Shown: in pieces, positions 9,261-17,235 of the stretch
Position numbering within the stretch: position 1 is the first letter of the stretch
Layout: every line of letters begins with the position of its first letter
NCBI RefSeq assembly: GCF_014200435.1
Contig: NZ_JACHBR010000001.1
Span: forward strand, 1,612,001-1,676,000
Direction of reading: 5' to 3'
DNA: 64,000 bases
Origin: Sphaerisporangium krabiense
GTDB taxonomy: Bacteria; Actinomycetota; Actinomycetes; Streptosporangiales; Streptosporangiaceae
Translations under genes and position numbers: made by a program
The notes under the pieces: generated by a model
What the model was told of the DNA's origin: nothing
What the model saw: the letters and a program-made list of their open reading frames with translations, nothing else
Database searches by the model: none

Positions 9261-10199
9261 GTGCAGGTGGAGATACCGGAGATTCTGCCGGAGATACACG
9301 GCCATCGGGGAGCACGGGGCCTGCGCCCGGAGAACACCCTTCCCGGCATGGCCTTCACGCTGGAGCTCGGCGTCCACGCGATCGAGTTCGACGTCGCCCT
9401 CAGCGCCGACCGGCGGCTCGTGCTGACCCACGACCTCACGGTGTCGGCGGTGACCAGCGCCGACACCGCCCCCCTCGTCGAGGACGACCCGGACTTCCCC
9501 TACGTGGGCAAGCCGATCCGCTCGCTGTCGCTCGCCCAGCTCCGCACGCTGGACGTCGGCGTCCGCCATCCCAGGTCGGACAAGGACCGCTTCGTCCGCA
9601 CCCAGGCGCCCGTCCCCGGCGCGCGCATGCCCACGCTCGGCGCCGTCCTCGGCCTCGCCTCCGCCTACGGGGCCGACGACGTCCGCATGCACGTCGAGAT
9701 CAAGTCCGACCCGACCCGGCCCGACCTGTCCGGCGACCCGCGCGAGCTGACCGAGCTGGTGGTGGCCGAGCTGACCCGGCACGGGCGGCTGGACGGCGCG
9801 GCGATCCTCAGCTTCGACTGGCGGGTGCTGCGCGCCGCCGAACACCTGGTGTCCCGGCGGTACGCGCTGGTCGAGAAGGCCACCGTCGACCCGGCCTGGC
9901 TCGGCCTCGACCCGCGCGCGTTCGACGGCGACCTCGCGGCGGCCGCCGCCTCCATCGGCGCGACCACCTTGTCCCCGGACCGAGTGCTCGTGGACGACGA
10001 GCTGGTGGCGCGGGCCGACAAGGCGGGGCTGCCGCTGACGGTGTGGACGGTCAACGACCCCGAGGAGGCCGAGCGGCTGCTCGACCTCGGCGTGACGGGC
10101 ATCGTCACCGACTACCCGGACCGCATGCGCGAGGTTTGGGCGCGCCGCGGCCTCCCCCTGCCCCGCGCCGTCGTCGCCCCGCGCCCCGAGCGCCCCTGA
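9261..10199 (+). CDS. Glycerophosphodiester phosphodiesterase family protein
   Basis: This cytoplasmic TIM-barrel enzyme has 312 residues and should hydrolyse glycerophosphodiesters to glycerol-3-phosphate and an alcohol. The family motif HGHRGARGLRPENTLPGM gives the catalytic His and metal-binding Glu, EFDVALSADRRLVLTHD gives the next metal and catalytic residues, and HVEIKSD the later Glu and Lys. It has no signal peptide, so it probably recycles lipid head groups inside the cell. A GTG at 9252 is in frame but overlaps the -10 box, so 9261 is preferred. Confidence 0.9.
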   Translation: MQVEIPEILPEIHGHRGARGLRPENTLPGMAFTLELGVHAIEFDVALSADRRLVLTHDLTVSAVTSADTAPLVEDDPDFPYVGKPIRSLSLAQLRTLDVGVRHPRSDKDRFVRTQAPVPGARMPTLGAVLGLASAYGADDVRMHVEIKSDPTRPDLSGDPRELTELVVAELTRHGRLDGAAILSFDWRVLRAAEHLVSRRYALVEKATVDPAWLGLDPRAFDGDLAAAAASIGATTLSPDRVLVDDELVARADKAGLPLTVWTVNDPEEAERLLDLGVTGIVTDYPDRMREVWARRGLPLPRAVVAPRPERP

Positions 10200-10317
10200 C
10201 CCGTCTCCGGCGCCGTCCCCCCGGCGCGTCACAACATCAACTGGAGTGCGCGCGGGAGTATCGTGCGGAGAACTAAAGTGGCGGGACCGTCTCCCCGATA
10301 CCAGGACGCCACGGACC

Positions 10318-10322
10318 GGAGG
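10318..10322 (+). promoter_or_regulatory. Shine-Dalgarno fixing the start at 10329
   Basis: GGAGG lies 6 nt before ATG 10329. The longer frame from GTG 10263 has no ribosome site. Confidence 0.75.
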
Positions 10323-10328
10323 TCACCC

Positions 10329-11126
10329 ATGCAGGTCGAGCCGCGCATGTCCCCCTGGGCCACCGAGCGCTTCGGCGCGCGCGCCGCGGACGTGAGACAG
10401 CGGCTGGCCACCTCCCTCCGCGAGGCCGCGGAGAACGCCCAGGACGCCCAGAAGTGGTCGAAGAGCGACAAACGCTATGCCTATGGGTCCACGCTCATGG
10501 CGCGCCGCTACGAGGCCCTCGTCGCCGGCTTCAGGGACGAGCCCGGCTTCCAGGTCGTCCGCCCCTACCGCTCGCCGCACCACCTCGTCGTCCTGGACGG
10601 CAACCTGTTCCTCCCCTTCCGCTTCGCCGAGGACGACTTCACCCCCGTCAGCGAGGCCCGCGTCAGCGACGGCCGCGTCTCGGCCCTGGCCCGCGAGCTG
10701 TTCACGCGCTACGGCCCCCGGACGATCTACCAGCAGCAGGAGCTCGACCTCGGCGTCCAGGAGGACGACGACGAGGCCGAGGACGTGCTCCCGCCGCTGC
10801 GGCGGCTGCCCGCCGGCACCCGGCTGATCCCGGTCGCCTACGCCGCCAACGCGCGCGCCGGGCTGCTGCGGCTCTACTGGGGCGAGGCCGAGCTGATCGA
10901 CGACAGAGGGCACATCTACTGGCTGCACTGCGAGCCGATCCCGCTGCGTGAGTCCTCCCCCTGGGTGCCGCAGGCCCTTCCCCTGGGCTCCCCGGCCGTC
11001 CGCTTCGACGCCGCCGCCGAGCCCGGCCTCGACCTCGCCCACCGCTCCGCACTCGACCGCGCCCTGTCCGCCGTGGACACCGAGCCCCCGTACACGCGCC
11101 CCGCCGCCGCCGATGACCACGCGTGA
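10329..11126 (+). CDS. Unknown protein paired with an XRE/ImmA-IrrE regulator
   Basis: The 265-residue soluble protein has no signal peptide. It begins with a helical, Lys/Arg-rich region (RLATSLREAAENAQDAQKWSKSDKRYAYG), then a mixed domain including SPHHLVVLDGNLFLPFRF and LIPVAYAANARAGLLRLYWGEAEL, and ends in a disordered proline/alanine tail. I do not recognise a family. Its last 14 bases overlap the start of the XRE-ImmA gene, so the two are almost certainly translated together. This layout resembles toxin-antitoxin or regulator-target pairs in which the ImmA-type peptidase acts on, or is inhibited by, the partner. That is inference from arrangement only. Confidence 0.75.
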   Translation: MQVEPRMSPWATERFGARAADVRQRLATSLREAAENAQDAQKWSKSDKRYAYGSTLMARRYEALVAGFRDEPGFQVVRPYRSPHHLVVLDGNLFLPFRFAEDDFTPVSEARVSDGRVSALARELFTRYGPRTIYQQQELDLGVQEDDDEAEDVLPPLRRLPAGTRLIPVAYAANARAGLLRLYWGEAELIDDRGHIYWLHCEPIPLRESSPWVPQALPLGSPAVRFDAAAEPGLDLAHRSALDRALSAVDTEPPYTRPAAADDHA

Positions 11127-12477
11127 CCACGACTCCGCCCCGCCCCATGACCAGGCATCCGGCCCCCGGCCGCGCTCACTCGCGGACCGGGGCGAGACCC
11201 CCCCGGGATCCTGGAGCGACGGGCACGGTCAGATCCGTCTCTTCGACCAGGTGGACGAGCGGGCGGCGCCCACCCCGCAGGCCGTCGCCGTCGCGTTCGA
11301 CCAGGCACGGCTCACGCAGGCGCGGCGGCTCGCCGGGCTGACCAAGAAGGACCTCGCCGAGCGGGTCGGCGTGACCCCCGCGGCGGTCGGGCAGTACGAG
11401 ACGGGCGCCACCCACCCGCGTCCCGACCTGGTCCCGCGCCTGGCCGAGGTCCTCGGCGTGCCCATGGCGTTCTTCCTGCCGGGCCGCCCGCACGCGAAGC
11501 TGGACGGCTCGATGGCGCACTTCCGCAGCCTGCGCTCCACCCGCGCCCACCAGCGGGCCAAGGCGGTCGCGTTCGTCGAACAGGTCTGGGAGCTCACCCA
11601 CGCCCTGGAGAAGCGGGTACGGCTGCCGCAGGTCGACCTGCCGGGCTTCTCCGGCGGAGAGGTCCACTCCGGCGTCGAGCTGCCCCGCGACCCGGCCGCC
11701 GCCGCCCGCGAACTGCGCCGCCACTGGCGCCTCGGCACCGGCCCCATCCCCCACCTGGTCCGCCACATGGAGGCGCACGGCATCGTCGTCGTCCTCCCGC
11801 CCCCGGACGAGGACGCCACCACGGTGGACGCCTTCTCGACCTCCCAGCTCCCCCGCCCGATCGTCGTCCTCACCGCCAACCGCTTCGACGACATCCACCG
11901 CTACCGCTTCACCGCCGCCCACGAACTCGGCCACCTGGTCCTGCACGGCGACACCGCCGCCGGCGACGTCCAGCAGGAACGCGAGGCCGACACCTTCGCC
12001 GCCGAGTTCCTGACCCCGCGCGAGAGCATCCTCCCCGCCCTCCCCCGCCGCCTCGACCTGCGCCGCCTCGCCGAGCTGAAGAACATCTGGGGCGTCTCGG
12101 TCGACTCCCTGCTCTACCGCTGCCGTGAGCTCGGCCTGCTCTCCGACTCCGCCGCCGGCCGCGCCTACCAGCGCCTCGCCACCCTCCGCGACCAGCCCGG
12201 CTTCGCCGGCGAGCCCATCACCGGCTACCCCGGCGAACACCCCGTCCTCCTGTCCCAAGCCTTCGACCTCGCCACCACCCGAACCGGCCTCACCCTCCCC
12301 GCCCTCGCCACCCAACTGGCCTGGCCCCTGAAACGAACCCGCCAACTCCTCTCCCTCCCCGACCCCCGCCCCGAACTCCGCCTCGTCCCCGGACCGGCAC
12401 AGATCGCAGGAGGCGGTCGGCATGGCCATGCCGGCCACGGCGACATCGACACCGAAGCCACCGCGATCACCGACTGA
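11113..12477 (+). CDS. XRE-family HTH regulator fused to ImmA/IrrE metallopeptidase
   Basis: The protein has 454 residues. After a disordered 40-residue leader, an XRE helix-turn-helix occupies about 56-115 (LTQARRLAGLTKKDLAERVG, then TPAAVGQYETGATHPRPDLV). The ImmA/IrrE zinc-peptidase domain has HELGH at 270-274 and downstream Glu residues in EREADTFAAEFL as the third ligand. In this family the peptidase often inactivates a repressor in response to stress or phage induction. The C-terminal 100 residues are a second helical domain. The ATG at 11113 overlaps the stop of the previous gene and has no Shine-Dalgarno, which fits coupling. The last 700 bases are markedly C-rich on this strand. Confidence 0.88.
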   Translation: MTTRDHDSAPPHDQASGPRPRSLADRGETPPGSWSDGHGQIRLFDQVDERAAPTPQAVAVAFDQARLTQARRLAGLTKKDLAERVGVTPAAVGQYETGATHPRPDLVPRLAEVLGVPMAFFLPGRPHAKLDGSMAHFRSLRSTRAHQRAKAVAFVEQVWELTHALEKRVRLPQVDLPGFSGGEVHSGVELPRDPAAAARELRRHWRLGTGPIPHLVRHMEAHGIVVVLPPPDEDATTVDAFSTSQLPRPIVVLTANRFDDIHRYRFTAAHELGHLVLHGDTAAGDVQQEREADTFAAEFLTPRESILPALPRRLDLRRLAELKNIWGVSVDSLLYRCRELGLLSDSAAGRAYQRLATLRDQPGFAGEPITGYPGEHPVLLSQAFDLATTRTGLTLPALATQLAWPLKRTRQLLSLPDPRPELRLVPGPAQIAGGGRHGHAGHGDIDTEATAITD

Positions 12478-12478
12478 A

Positions 12479-12514
12479 CCCCCCAGAAGATGGTGATCTT
12501 GCTGAACCGGGGGG
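12479..12514 (+). terminator. Hairpin after the XRE-ImmA gene
   Basis: CCCCCC (12479-12484) faces GGGGGG (12509-12514), and AAGAT/ATCTT pairs inside. It begins directly after the stop codon. There is no T tract. Confidence 0.4.
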
Positions 12515-12532
12515 CGAACCGTCCTCCGAGCG

Positions 12533-12636
12533 AGGACCTCGCCTCCGCGCCCGGGGGGCGCTCCGGCTCGGGCTGTATTTCCCAGGGGGCTCCGCCCCCT
12601 TCGGCCCCCATTCGAAGGCTCCGCCTCGGACTCCGA
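12533..12636 (-). repeat. Repeat family, partial inverted copy
   Basis: This stretch is the reverse complement of part of the 183-bp repeat at 12770-12952. They share CCTCGCCTCCGCGCCC and GGGGGCTCCGCCCCCTTCG. Together with that copy it forms a large inverted arrangement downstream of the sulfatase gene. Confidence 0.8.
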
Positions 12637-12769
12637 CTCTCACATTCCTCAATCGGCAAGTGCGTACGAACCGGGACATGACACTCGTGTCGCCATCCGA
12701 TGGCACGCAGTCGGGTTCGCTCTGCCTGTGGGCGACGGTATGGCCTGAGGCAGTAGGTGGACGGCTGCG
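12637..12769. other. Spacer between inverted repeat copies
   Basis: This 133-bp stretch has lower GC than its neighbours. No gene, RNA or conserved motif was seen. Confidence 0.5.
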
Positions 12770-12952
12770 TCGAATACGCGTCCCGCGATGCGAGCGGTTC
12801 GGAGGGCGAAGCCCTCGGAACGGGGGGTCGAAGGGGGGCGGAGCCCCCTTGGGGGACACAGCCCGAGCCGGAGCGCCCCCCGGGCGCGGAGGCGAGGACC
12901 GTTTCGGGGACGCACGGTTTCGTGGGGTGTCGTATCGGACGGGCTGGTCGGG
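12770..12952 (+). repeat. 183-bp repeat, first direct copy
   Basis: It runs from TCGAAT-CGCGTCCCGCGATG to TGGTCGGG. The second direct copy at 14997-15179 has the same length and shares long identical blocks, including GAGGCGAGGACCGTT and CCCGCGATGCGAGCGGT. It contains a GGGGGCGGAGCCCCC-type hairpin. No coding frame is conserved between copies. The two direct copies bracket the sulfatase gene. Confidence 0.85.
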
Positions 12953-13074
12953 GGTCAGGGTGGCGGCGGGCAGAGACTCGTCAGACGCGGATCGGCGCGG
13001 GTGCGCCGAAGGCTTGCCTGTGGTGCGGGCGGGGAGCGGTAGTCCTCATCCCTGCCCGCACCGCGATGGGTCCT

Positions 13075-14646
13075 CTACTGCGGCGGGTTCTCTTCCGCGT
13101 CTCGCAATGTCTGCCCAGAGGCGTTCTTGAGTCTGGTGACCCAGGTGTCGAGCCTCTGTTTGAGCGTGGGGTCGGCGCTGTTGTAGGAGTTGTCGAGCTG
13201 GTGGGGATCGGCGGACAGGTCGTACAGCTCATGTTCGCCGGTGTTGTAGGCGACGTAGTTCAACGCCGCGTTCACGCCGAGCGTGTTGGGTTTGGCCCGC
13301 AGGCCGACGTAGACGGGGGCGCCTCCGGAGGCGAGCGCTTGTGCGTCTCCGGGATCTTGGGGTTCCAGCAGGTTGTTCAGGGTGTTGGTGTTCAGGGTGC
13401 TGGGTCCGGCATGCTCGTTGAGGAACGCCAAGCGCCACCGCGATGGTGTGGTGCCGCGCAGGAACGGCACGAGTGAGCGGCCGTCGACGAAGGCGGGCGC
13501 GGTCGCTCCGGCCAGTTCGGCGAAAGTCGGTGCGAGGTCGACGTTGAGGGTGAAGGCGTTGACGACCGCCCCGGCGGGGACGCCGGGTCCGCGGATGACC
13601 AGCGGGACGTTGAGATCTTCCTCGAAGGCGGTGTTCTTGCCGGAGTTCAGGCGGTGCTGGCCCTGGTGGAAACCGTTGTCCGACGTGAAGACGATGTAGG
13701 TGTTGTCGAGTACGCCTTGCGCCCGCAGAGTGTCGATCGTGTCCTGGACGAGGTCGGTGACCGCGCGCAAGGATTCTCTGCGCTTTTCGTAGAAGGCGTC
13801 GATGTTGTTGATCTGGGCGGCGGTGAGCTTGGGCTTGTTGCGGATCCAGGCCGGCTTGTCGCTGACGTCGTCCTCGTTGAAAGACGGAGTGCGCGGAGCC
13901 TTGGCGTTGGGGTAGATGCCGTCGTAGCGCGGCGGCGGCGTCGCCGGTCCGTGTGGGATGTAGGGGGCGACGTAGGTGAAGAACGGCTTGTCCGGATAGT
14001 TGGTGGTGGTGTTCTTGATGAACGTGGTCAGCCTGCGAGAGATCACGTCAACGCCGTAGTCTGACGATGCGCCGCCGAAGTGGACGGTCGTGCCGTTGTC
14101 GTTGACGTCGTAGTTGTACTCCGAATACGGGCTTCCACCGTTGGGGCTGAACCAGCGTGTCCACCCAGGCGGAATGTAGGTGCTACTGGGCGCTCCGTTG
14201 GGGTACCCGTTGAGGTATTTACCGAAGAACCCGGTGCGGTACCCGGCGCTTTGCAGCCAGGTGGCGACGGTCGAGTTCTCCAGTCCTCTGCTGTAGAAGG
14301 ACTGGAATCCGCCGCCGGAGGCGGCCTCGTTGGTGTAGATGCCCGTGTTGTGTGCGAACTGCCCGCGCAGCGTGGACACTCGCGACGGGCAGCACAGCGA
14401 CAGTTCGACGAACTGCTTGTTGAATGTCGTTCCCTGACTGGTCAGGAGTGTCTGGAGCCCGGCGTCCTTGCCGAAGACGTCCTCGTTGAGGTCATCGGTG
14501 AGGATGAAGACGATGTTGGGCTGGGTCGTCGCCGCCGACGCCGGCGAACCGTCGAGTTTCACACCCGCGTAGGTGATGCTCGCGGATGCGATGAGCAGAG
14601 CCCCCAAGAGTTTCGATCGGTGACGATGTGGCTTGTGGGCGTTCAT
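13075..14646 (-). CDS. Secreted sulfatase (arylsulfatase / N-acetylglucosamine-6-sulfatase type)
   Basis: The 523-residue protein starts with a Sec signal peptide (about 1-39, LLGALLIASASITYAG then ASAA). The sulfatase domain follows: IVFILTDDLNED binds calcium, and CCPSR at 85-89 is the CxPSR signature whose Cys85 is converted to formylglycine. Later motifs are GYRTGFFGKYLNGYP and VFTSDNGFHQGQHRL. It should hydrolyse sulfate esters of extracellular glycans. The order of motifs resembles glucosamine-6-sulfatases, but the substrate is not proven. The start has an AAAGGG site. Codon use and GC are clearly lower than the neighbours (many GTT, TTG, AAC-TTG combinations), and the gene lies alone between two direct repeats, suggesting acquisition. 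No formylglycine-generating enzyme gene is in the window. Confidence 0.9.
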   Translation of the reverse strand: MNAHKPHRHRSKLLGALLIASASITYAGVKLDGSPASAATTQPNIVFILTDDLNEDVFGKDAGLQTLLTSQGTTFNKQFVELSLCCPSRVSTLRGQFAHNTGIYTNEAASGGGFQSFYSRGLENSTVATWLQSAGYRTGFFGKYLNGYPNGAPSSTYIPPGWTRWFSPNGGSPYSEYNYDVNDNGTTVHFGGASSDYGVDVISRRLTTFIKNTTTNYPDKPFFTYVAPYIPHGPATPPPRYDGIYPNAKAPRTPSFNEDDVSDKPAWIRNKPKLTAAQINNIDAFYEKRRESLRAVTDLVQDTIDTLRAQGVLDNTYIVFTSDNGFHQGQHRLNSGKNTAFEEDLNVPLVIRGPGVPAGAVVNAFTLNVDLAPTFAELAGATAPAFVDGRSLVPFLRGTTPSRWRLAFLNEHAGPSTLNTNTLNNLLEPQDPGDAQALASGGAPVYVGLRAKPNTLGVNAALNYVAYNTGEHELYDLSADPHQLDNSYNSADPTLKQRLDTWVTRLKNASGQTLRDAEENPPQ

Positions 14647-14996
14647 ACCGCACCCTTTCTCGGGATACCTGGTCCATCGCTTGATGTCGATGAAACGTGC
14701 CGAGACATTCCAGCCTCGAACAGGGTGAAGTCCATCCAGGCGTGCTGGCGGCTGCGGGCACAGAAGGTCGCGCCCGAAAGGGAGGTCGGAGAATCAGCGG
14801 TGGCGAACCGGGCGACACAAGGCGCTGCTCACGCGCGCCAAGTCGATGTGACGCCGCACCGTGGCGTGGAAGCTGTGTCCACGCCGGGCGGTCGATGTCA
14901 TGACCACATAGAATCCGAATTATCCCTACCGGTCAAGTGGGTAATTTCCCGCTCGCCGCTGAACCAGTGCCGCATCATGCGACGTTCGCCCTGTTA
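14647..14996. other. Spacer upstream of the sulfatase
   Basis: The 350-bp stretch is relatively A/T-rich and presumably holds the sulfatase promoter. No clear -10/-35 pair, RNA or open frame of note was identified. Confidence 0.4.
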
Positions 14997-15179
14997 TCGA
15001 ATGCGCGTCCCGCGATGCGAGCGGTCCGGCGGGCGGAGCCCTCGGATCGAGGAGTGAAGGGGGACGGAGTCCCCTTGGGAAACACAGACCGAGTCGGAGC
15101 GCCCCCCCGGGCGCGGAGGCGAGGACCGTTGTGGGGACGTGAAGTTTCGCGGGATGTCGTATCGGATGGGGTGGTCGGG
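14997..15179 (+). repeat. 183-bp repeat, second direct copy
   Basis: It is collinear with 12770-12952 over its full length, with scattered substitutions. It ends about 25 bp before the TPP riboswitch. Confidence 0.85.
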
Positions 15180-15202
15180 CGGGGTACGCTTCGGGTGGAC
15201 GA

Positions 15203-15292
15203 AACGCGGGAGCCTGGCGCACCGGGCTGAGAGTGTGGCTGTTCGGCCGCAGACCGCTCGAACCTGACCGGGTCATGCCGGCGTAGGGAGCT
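15203..15292 (+). ncRNA. TPP riboswitch (THI element) upstream of tenA
   Basis: Conserved blocks appear in order: CGGGAGCC, GGGCTGAGA, then a variable P3 arm, GACCGCTCGAACCTGA, and CCGGCGTAGGGAG. These are the thiamine-pyrophosphate-binding elements. The last block also contains the AGGGAG Shine-Dalgarno for the ATG at 15298, so ligand binding should hide the ribosome site and shut off translation when TPP is plentiful. Confidence 0.95.
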
Positions 15293-15297
15293 TTTCC

Positions 15298-16002
15298 ATG
15301 GAGACATCCGGGTCCATCCCCGGTACGTACCAGTCGTCGCGGTCGTTCAGTGCGGAGCTCTGGGAGGCCATCACCCCCATCTACACGGCCATCCTCGACC
15401 ATCCGTTCATCACGGGGCTCACGGACGGCACGCTGCCGCACGACGCCTTCCGCCACTTCATCGAGCAGGACTCGCACTACCTGCGGGACTACGCCCGCGC
15501 GCTGGCGCTGTGCGCGGCGAAGTCGCCGACCGAGGACGATGTGCGGGCCTTCGCGCACGACGCGGTGAGCGCCATCGCGGCCGAGCAGGAGATGCACGCC
15601 GAGTTCATGTTCCAGCTCGGCGGGTCGGCCGAGGAGGCCGAGAAGGCGCCCGTGGGACCGACCACCCGGGCGTACACGAGCTACCTGCTGGCCACGGTGT
15701 ACGGCGGGTCGTTCCTGGACGGCCTGGCGGCGGTGCTCCCCTGCTACTGGATCTACGCGCGGGTCGGGACGGCGCTGCTCGCCGAGTCGTCCCCGGACGC
15801 GTTGTACGCCCGCTGGATCGCCACCTACGGCGACCAGGCGTTCCAGAGCGTGGTGCGCCGCGTGGTGGAACTGGCGGATCGGACCGGGGCGGAGGCGACG
15901 CCGGCCCAGCGCGCCGCCGCGCTGGGCCACTTCGTCACCACCGCCCGCTACGAGTGGATGTTCTGGGAAGCGGCGTGGCGGCGGGAATCATGGCCGGTGT
16001 GA
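15298..16002 (+). CDS. tenA: TenA-family thiaminase II / aminopyrimidine aminohydrolase
   Basis: The 234-residue cytoplasmic enzyme salvages thiamin breakdown products by hydrolysing aminomethyl- or formylaminopyrimidine to HMP. The TenA_THI-4 helical fold is evident: FIEQDSHYLRDYARALAL near 54-71, EQEMHAEF near 96, the catalytic Cys149 in LPCYWIYARVG, and the active-site Glu in ARYEWMFWEAAW near 219. Length is normal. It stands alone after a TPP riboswitch, so it is repressed by TPP. It converges with corA. Confidence 0.95.
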   Translation: METSGSIPGTYQSSRSFSAELWEAITPIYTAILDHPFITGLTDGTLPHDAFRHFIEQDSHYLRDYARALALCAAKSPTEDDVRAFAHDAVSAIAAEQEMHAEFMFQLGGSAEEAEKAPVGPTTRAYTSYLLATVYGGSFLDGLAAVLPCYWIYARVGTALLAESSPDALYARWIATYGDQAFQSVVRRVVELADRTGAEATPAQRAAALGHFVTTARYEWMFWEAAWRRESWPV

Positions 16003-16076
16003 GCCATCCCAAATCGTTTTGGGCCGTATGAAAAGCGACTTGACCGGCCCTGACAACCTCTGACCTGCGTGAATGC

Positions 16077-16099
16077 ACGGCGGAGCACCGCTCCGCCGT
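16077..16099. terminator. Bidirectional terminator between tenA and corA
   Basis: ACGGCGGAGC (16077-16086) and GCTCCGCCGT (16090-16099) form a perfect 10-bp stem with a 3-nt loop between the convergent genes. A second small hairpin, CCCAAA-TCGT-TTTGGG, lies at 16008-16023. Confidence 0.75.
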
Positions 16100-16113
16100 C
16101 CGGGGGGTCGCCT

Positions 16114-17235
16114 TCAGAGCCAGCTGTTGCGCCGGAATCCTCGGTAGAGCAGCGAGCAGATCACGAGCATGATGCCGATGATGACCGGATAGCCCCACAT
16201 GTCGTGCAGGCCGGGCAGGTGGTCGAAGTTCATGCCGTAGATGCCGGCGATCATCGTGGGGACCGAGATGATGGCCACCCACGCGGAGATCTTGCGCATG
16301 TCCTCGTTGGCCAGGGCGTTGGACCTGGCCAGCGCGGCCTGCAGGATCGAGTTGCAGAGCTCGTTGGAGGACTCGACCTGCTCGCAGACCCGGGAGAGGT
16401 GGTCGACGACGTCGCGGAAGTACTCGCGCATCTCCGAAGGGATCATGCGGCGGGTGGGCAGCGCGTTGAAGGGGGTCTGCAACGGGGTGACCGCGCGCTT
16501 CATCTCGATCATCTCGCGCTTGAGCTGGTAGATGCGGCTGATGTCGCGGGAGCTGACGTCGGCGAAGACGGTGGCCTCGACCTCTTCGAGCTCGGCCTGC
16601 ATGAGGTCGGCGACGGAGAGGTACTTGTCGACGACGTGGTCGGCGATGGCGTGCAGCACGCCCGAGGGGCCGCGGGACAGCAGCTTGGGCTTGTCCTCCA
16701 GGCGCGCGCGCACGTCGGCGAGGGGACAGTGGTCACCGTGGCGGACGGTCACCACGAAGTCGGGCCCGACGAAGATCATGATCTCGCCGCCGGCGATGAT
16801 CTGACTGCCGGCCCTGGGGTCGTCGTCGAGGTAGGCGAGGGTCTTCAGCACGACGAACAGCGAGTCGCCGTAACGTTCCACCTTGGGGCGCTGGTGCGCC
16901 TTGATGGCGTCCTCGACGGCGAGGGGGTGCAGGCCGAAGACCTCGGCCAGCCAGCCGACCTCGGACGCCTCGGGCTCGTAGAGGCCGACCCACACGTAGG
17001 CGCCGCCGATCTCGGAGGCGGCGTTGTGGTCGCGGACCAGCCCGACGGCCTCGGGGATGCCGTCGGCCTCCACCCGCTTGCCGCCGACGTAGGCGCCGAA
17101 CTCGACGACCGAGTCGCTCGGGGGCACGCAAGGGCCGCTCACCTGGCGGAGCCGGGAGCCGGAGCCGCGCAGCGCCACATCGGGGGCGGGACGCTGGTGC
17201 AGGTTGATCCGCTGGAAAAGGGTGGACGAGCGCAT
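16114..17235 (-). CDS. corA: CorA-family magnesium/cobalt transporter
   Basis: The 373-residue membrane protein has a long cytoplasmic N-domain with conserved helical segments (HPLAVEDAIKAHQRPKVERY) and two C-terminal membrane helices. The YGMNFDHLP between them carries the universal GMN pore motif. It forms a pentameric channel for Mg2+, possibly Co2+ or Ni2+. The start at 17235 is chosen because GGAAGGGA lies 6-7 nt upstream; a longer in-frame start at 17274 lacks a ribosome site. It is transcribed alone. No M-box-like leader was found. Confidence 0.93.
   Translation of the reverse strand: MRSSTLFQRINLHQRPAPDVALRGSGSRLRQVSGPCVPPSDSVVEFGAYVGGKRVEADGIPEAVGLVRDHNAASEIGGAYVWVGLYEPEASEVGWLAEVFGLHPLAVEDAIKAHQRPKVERYGDSLFVVLKTLAYLDDDPRAGSQIIAGGEIMIFVGPDFVVTVRHGDHCPLADVRARLEDKPKLLSRGPSGVLHAIADHVVDKYLSVADLMQAELEEVEATVFADVSSRDISRIYQLKREMIEMKRAVTPLQTPFNALPTRRMIPSEMREYFRDVVDHLSRVCEQVESSNELCNSILQAALARSNALANEDMRKISAWVAIISVPTMIAGIYGMNFDHLPGLHDMWGYPVIIGIMLVICSLLYRGFRRNSWL

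Noticed and set aside
12533-15179. Insertion sequence or composite transposon around the sulfatase
   Set aside because: No transposase frame or classic IS ends were found; only the non-coding repeat is supported.
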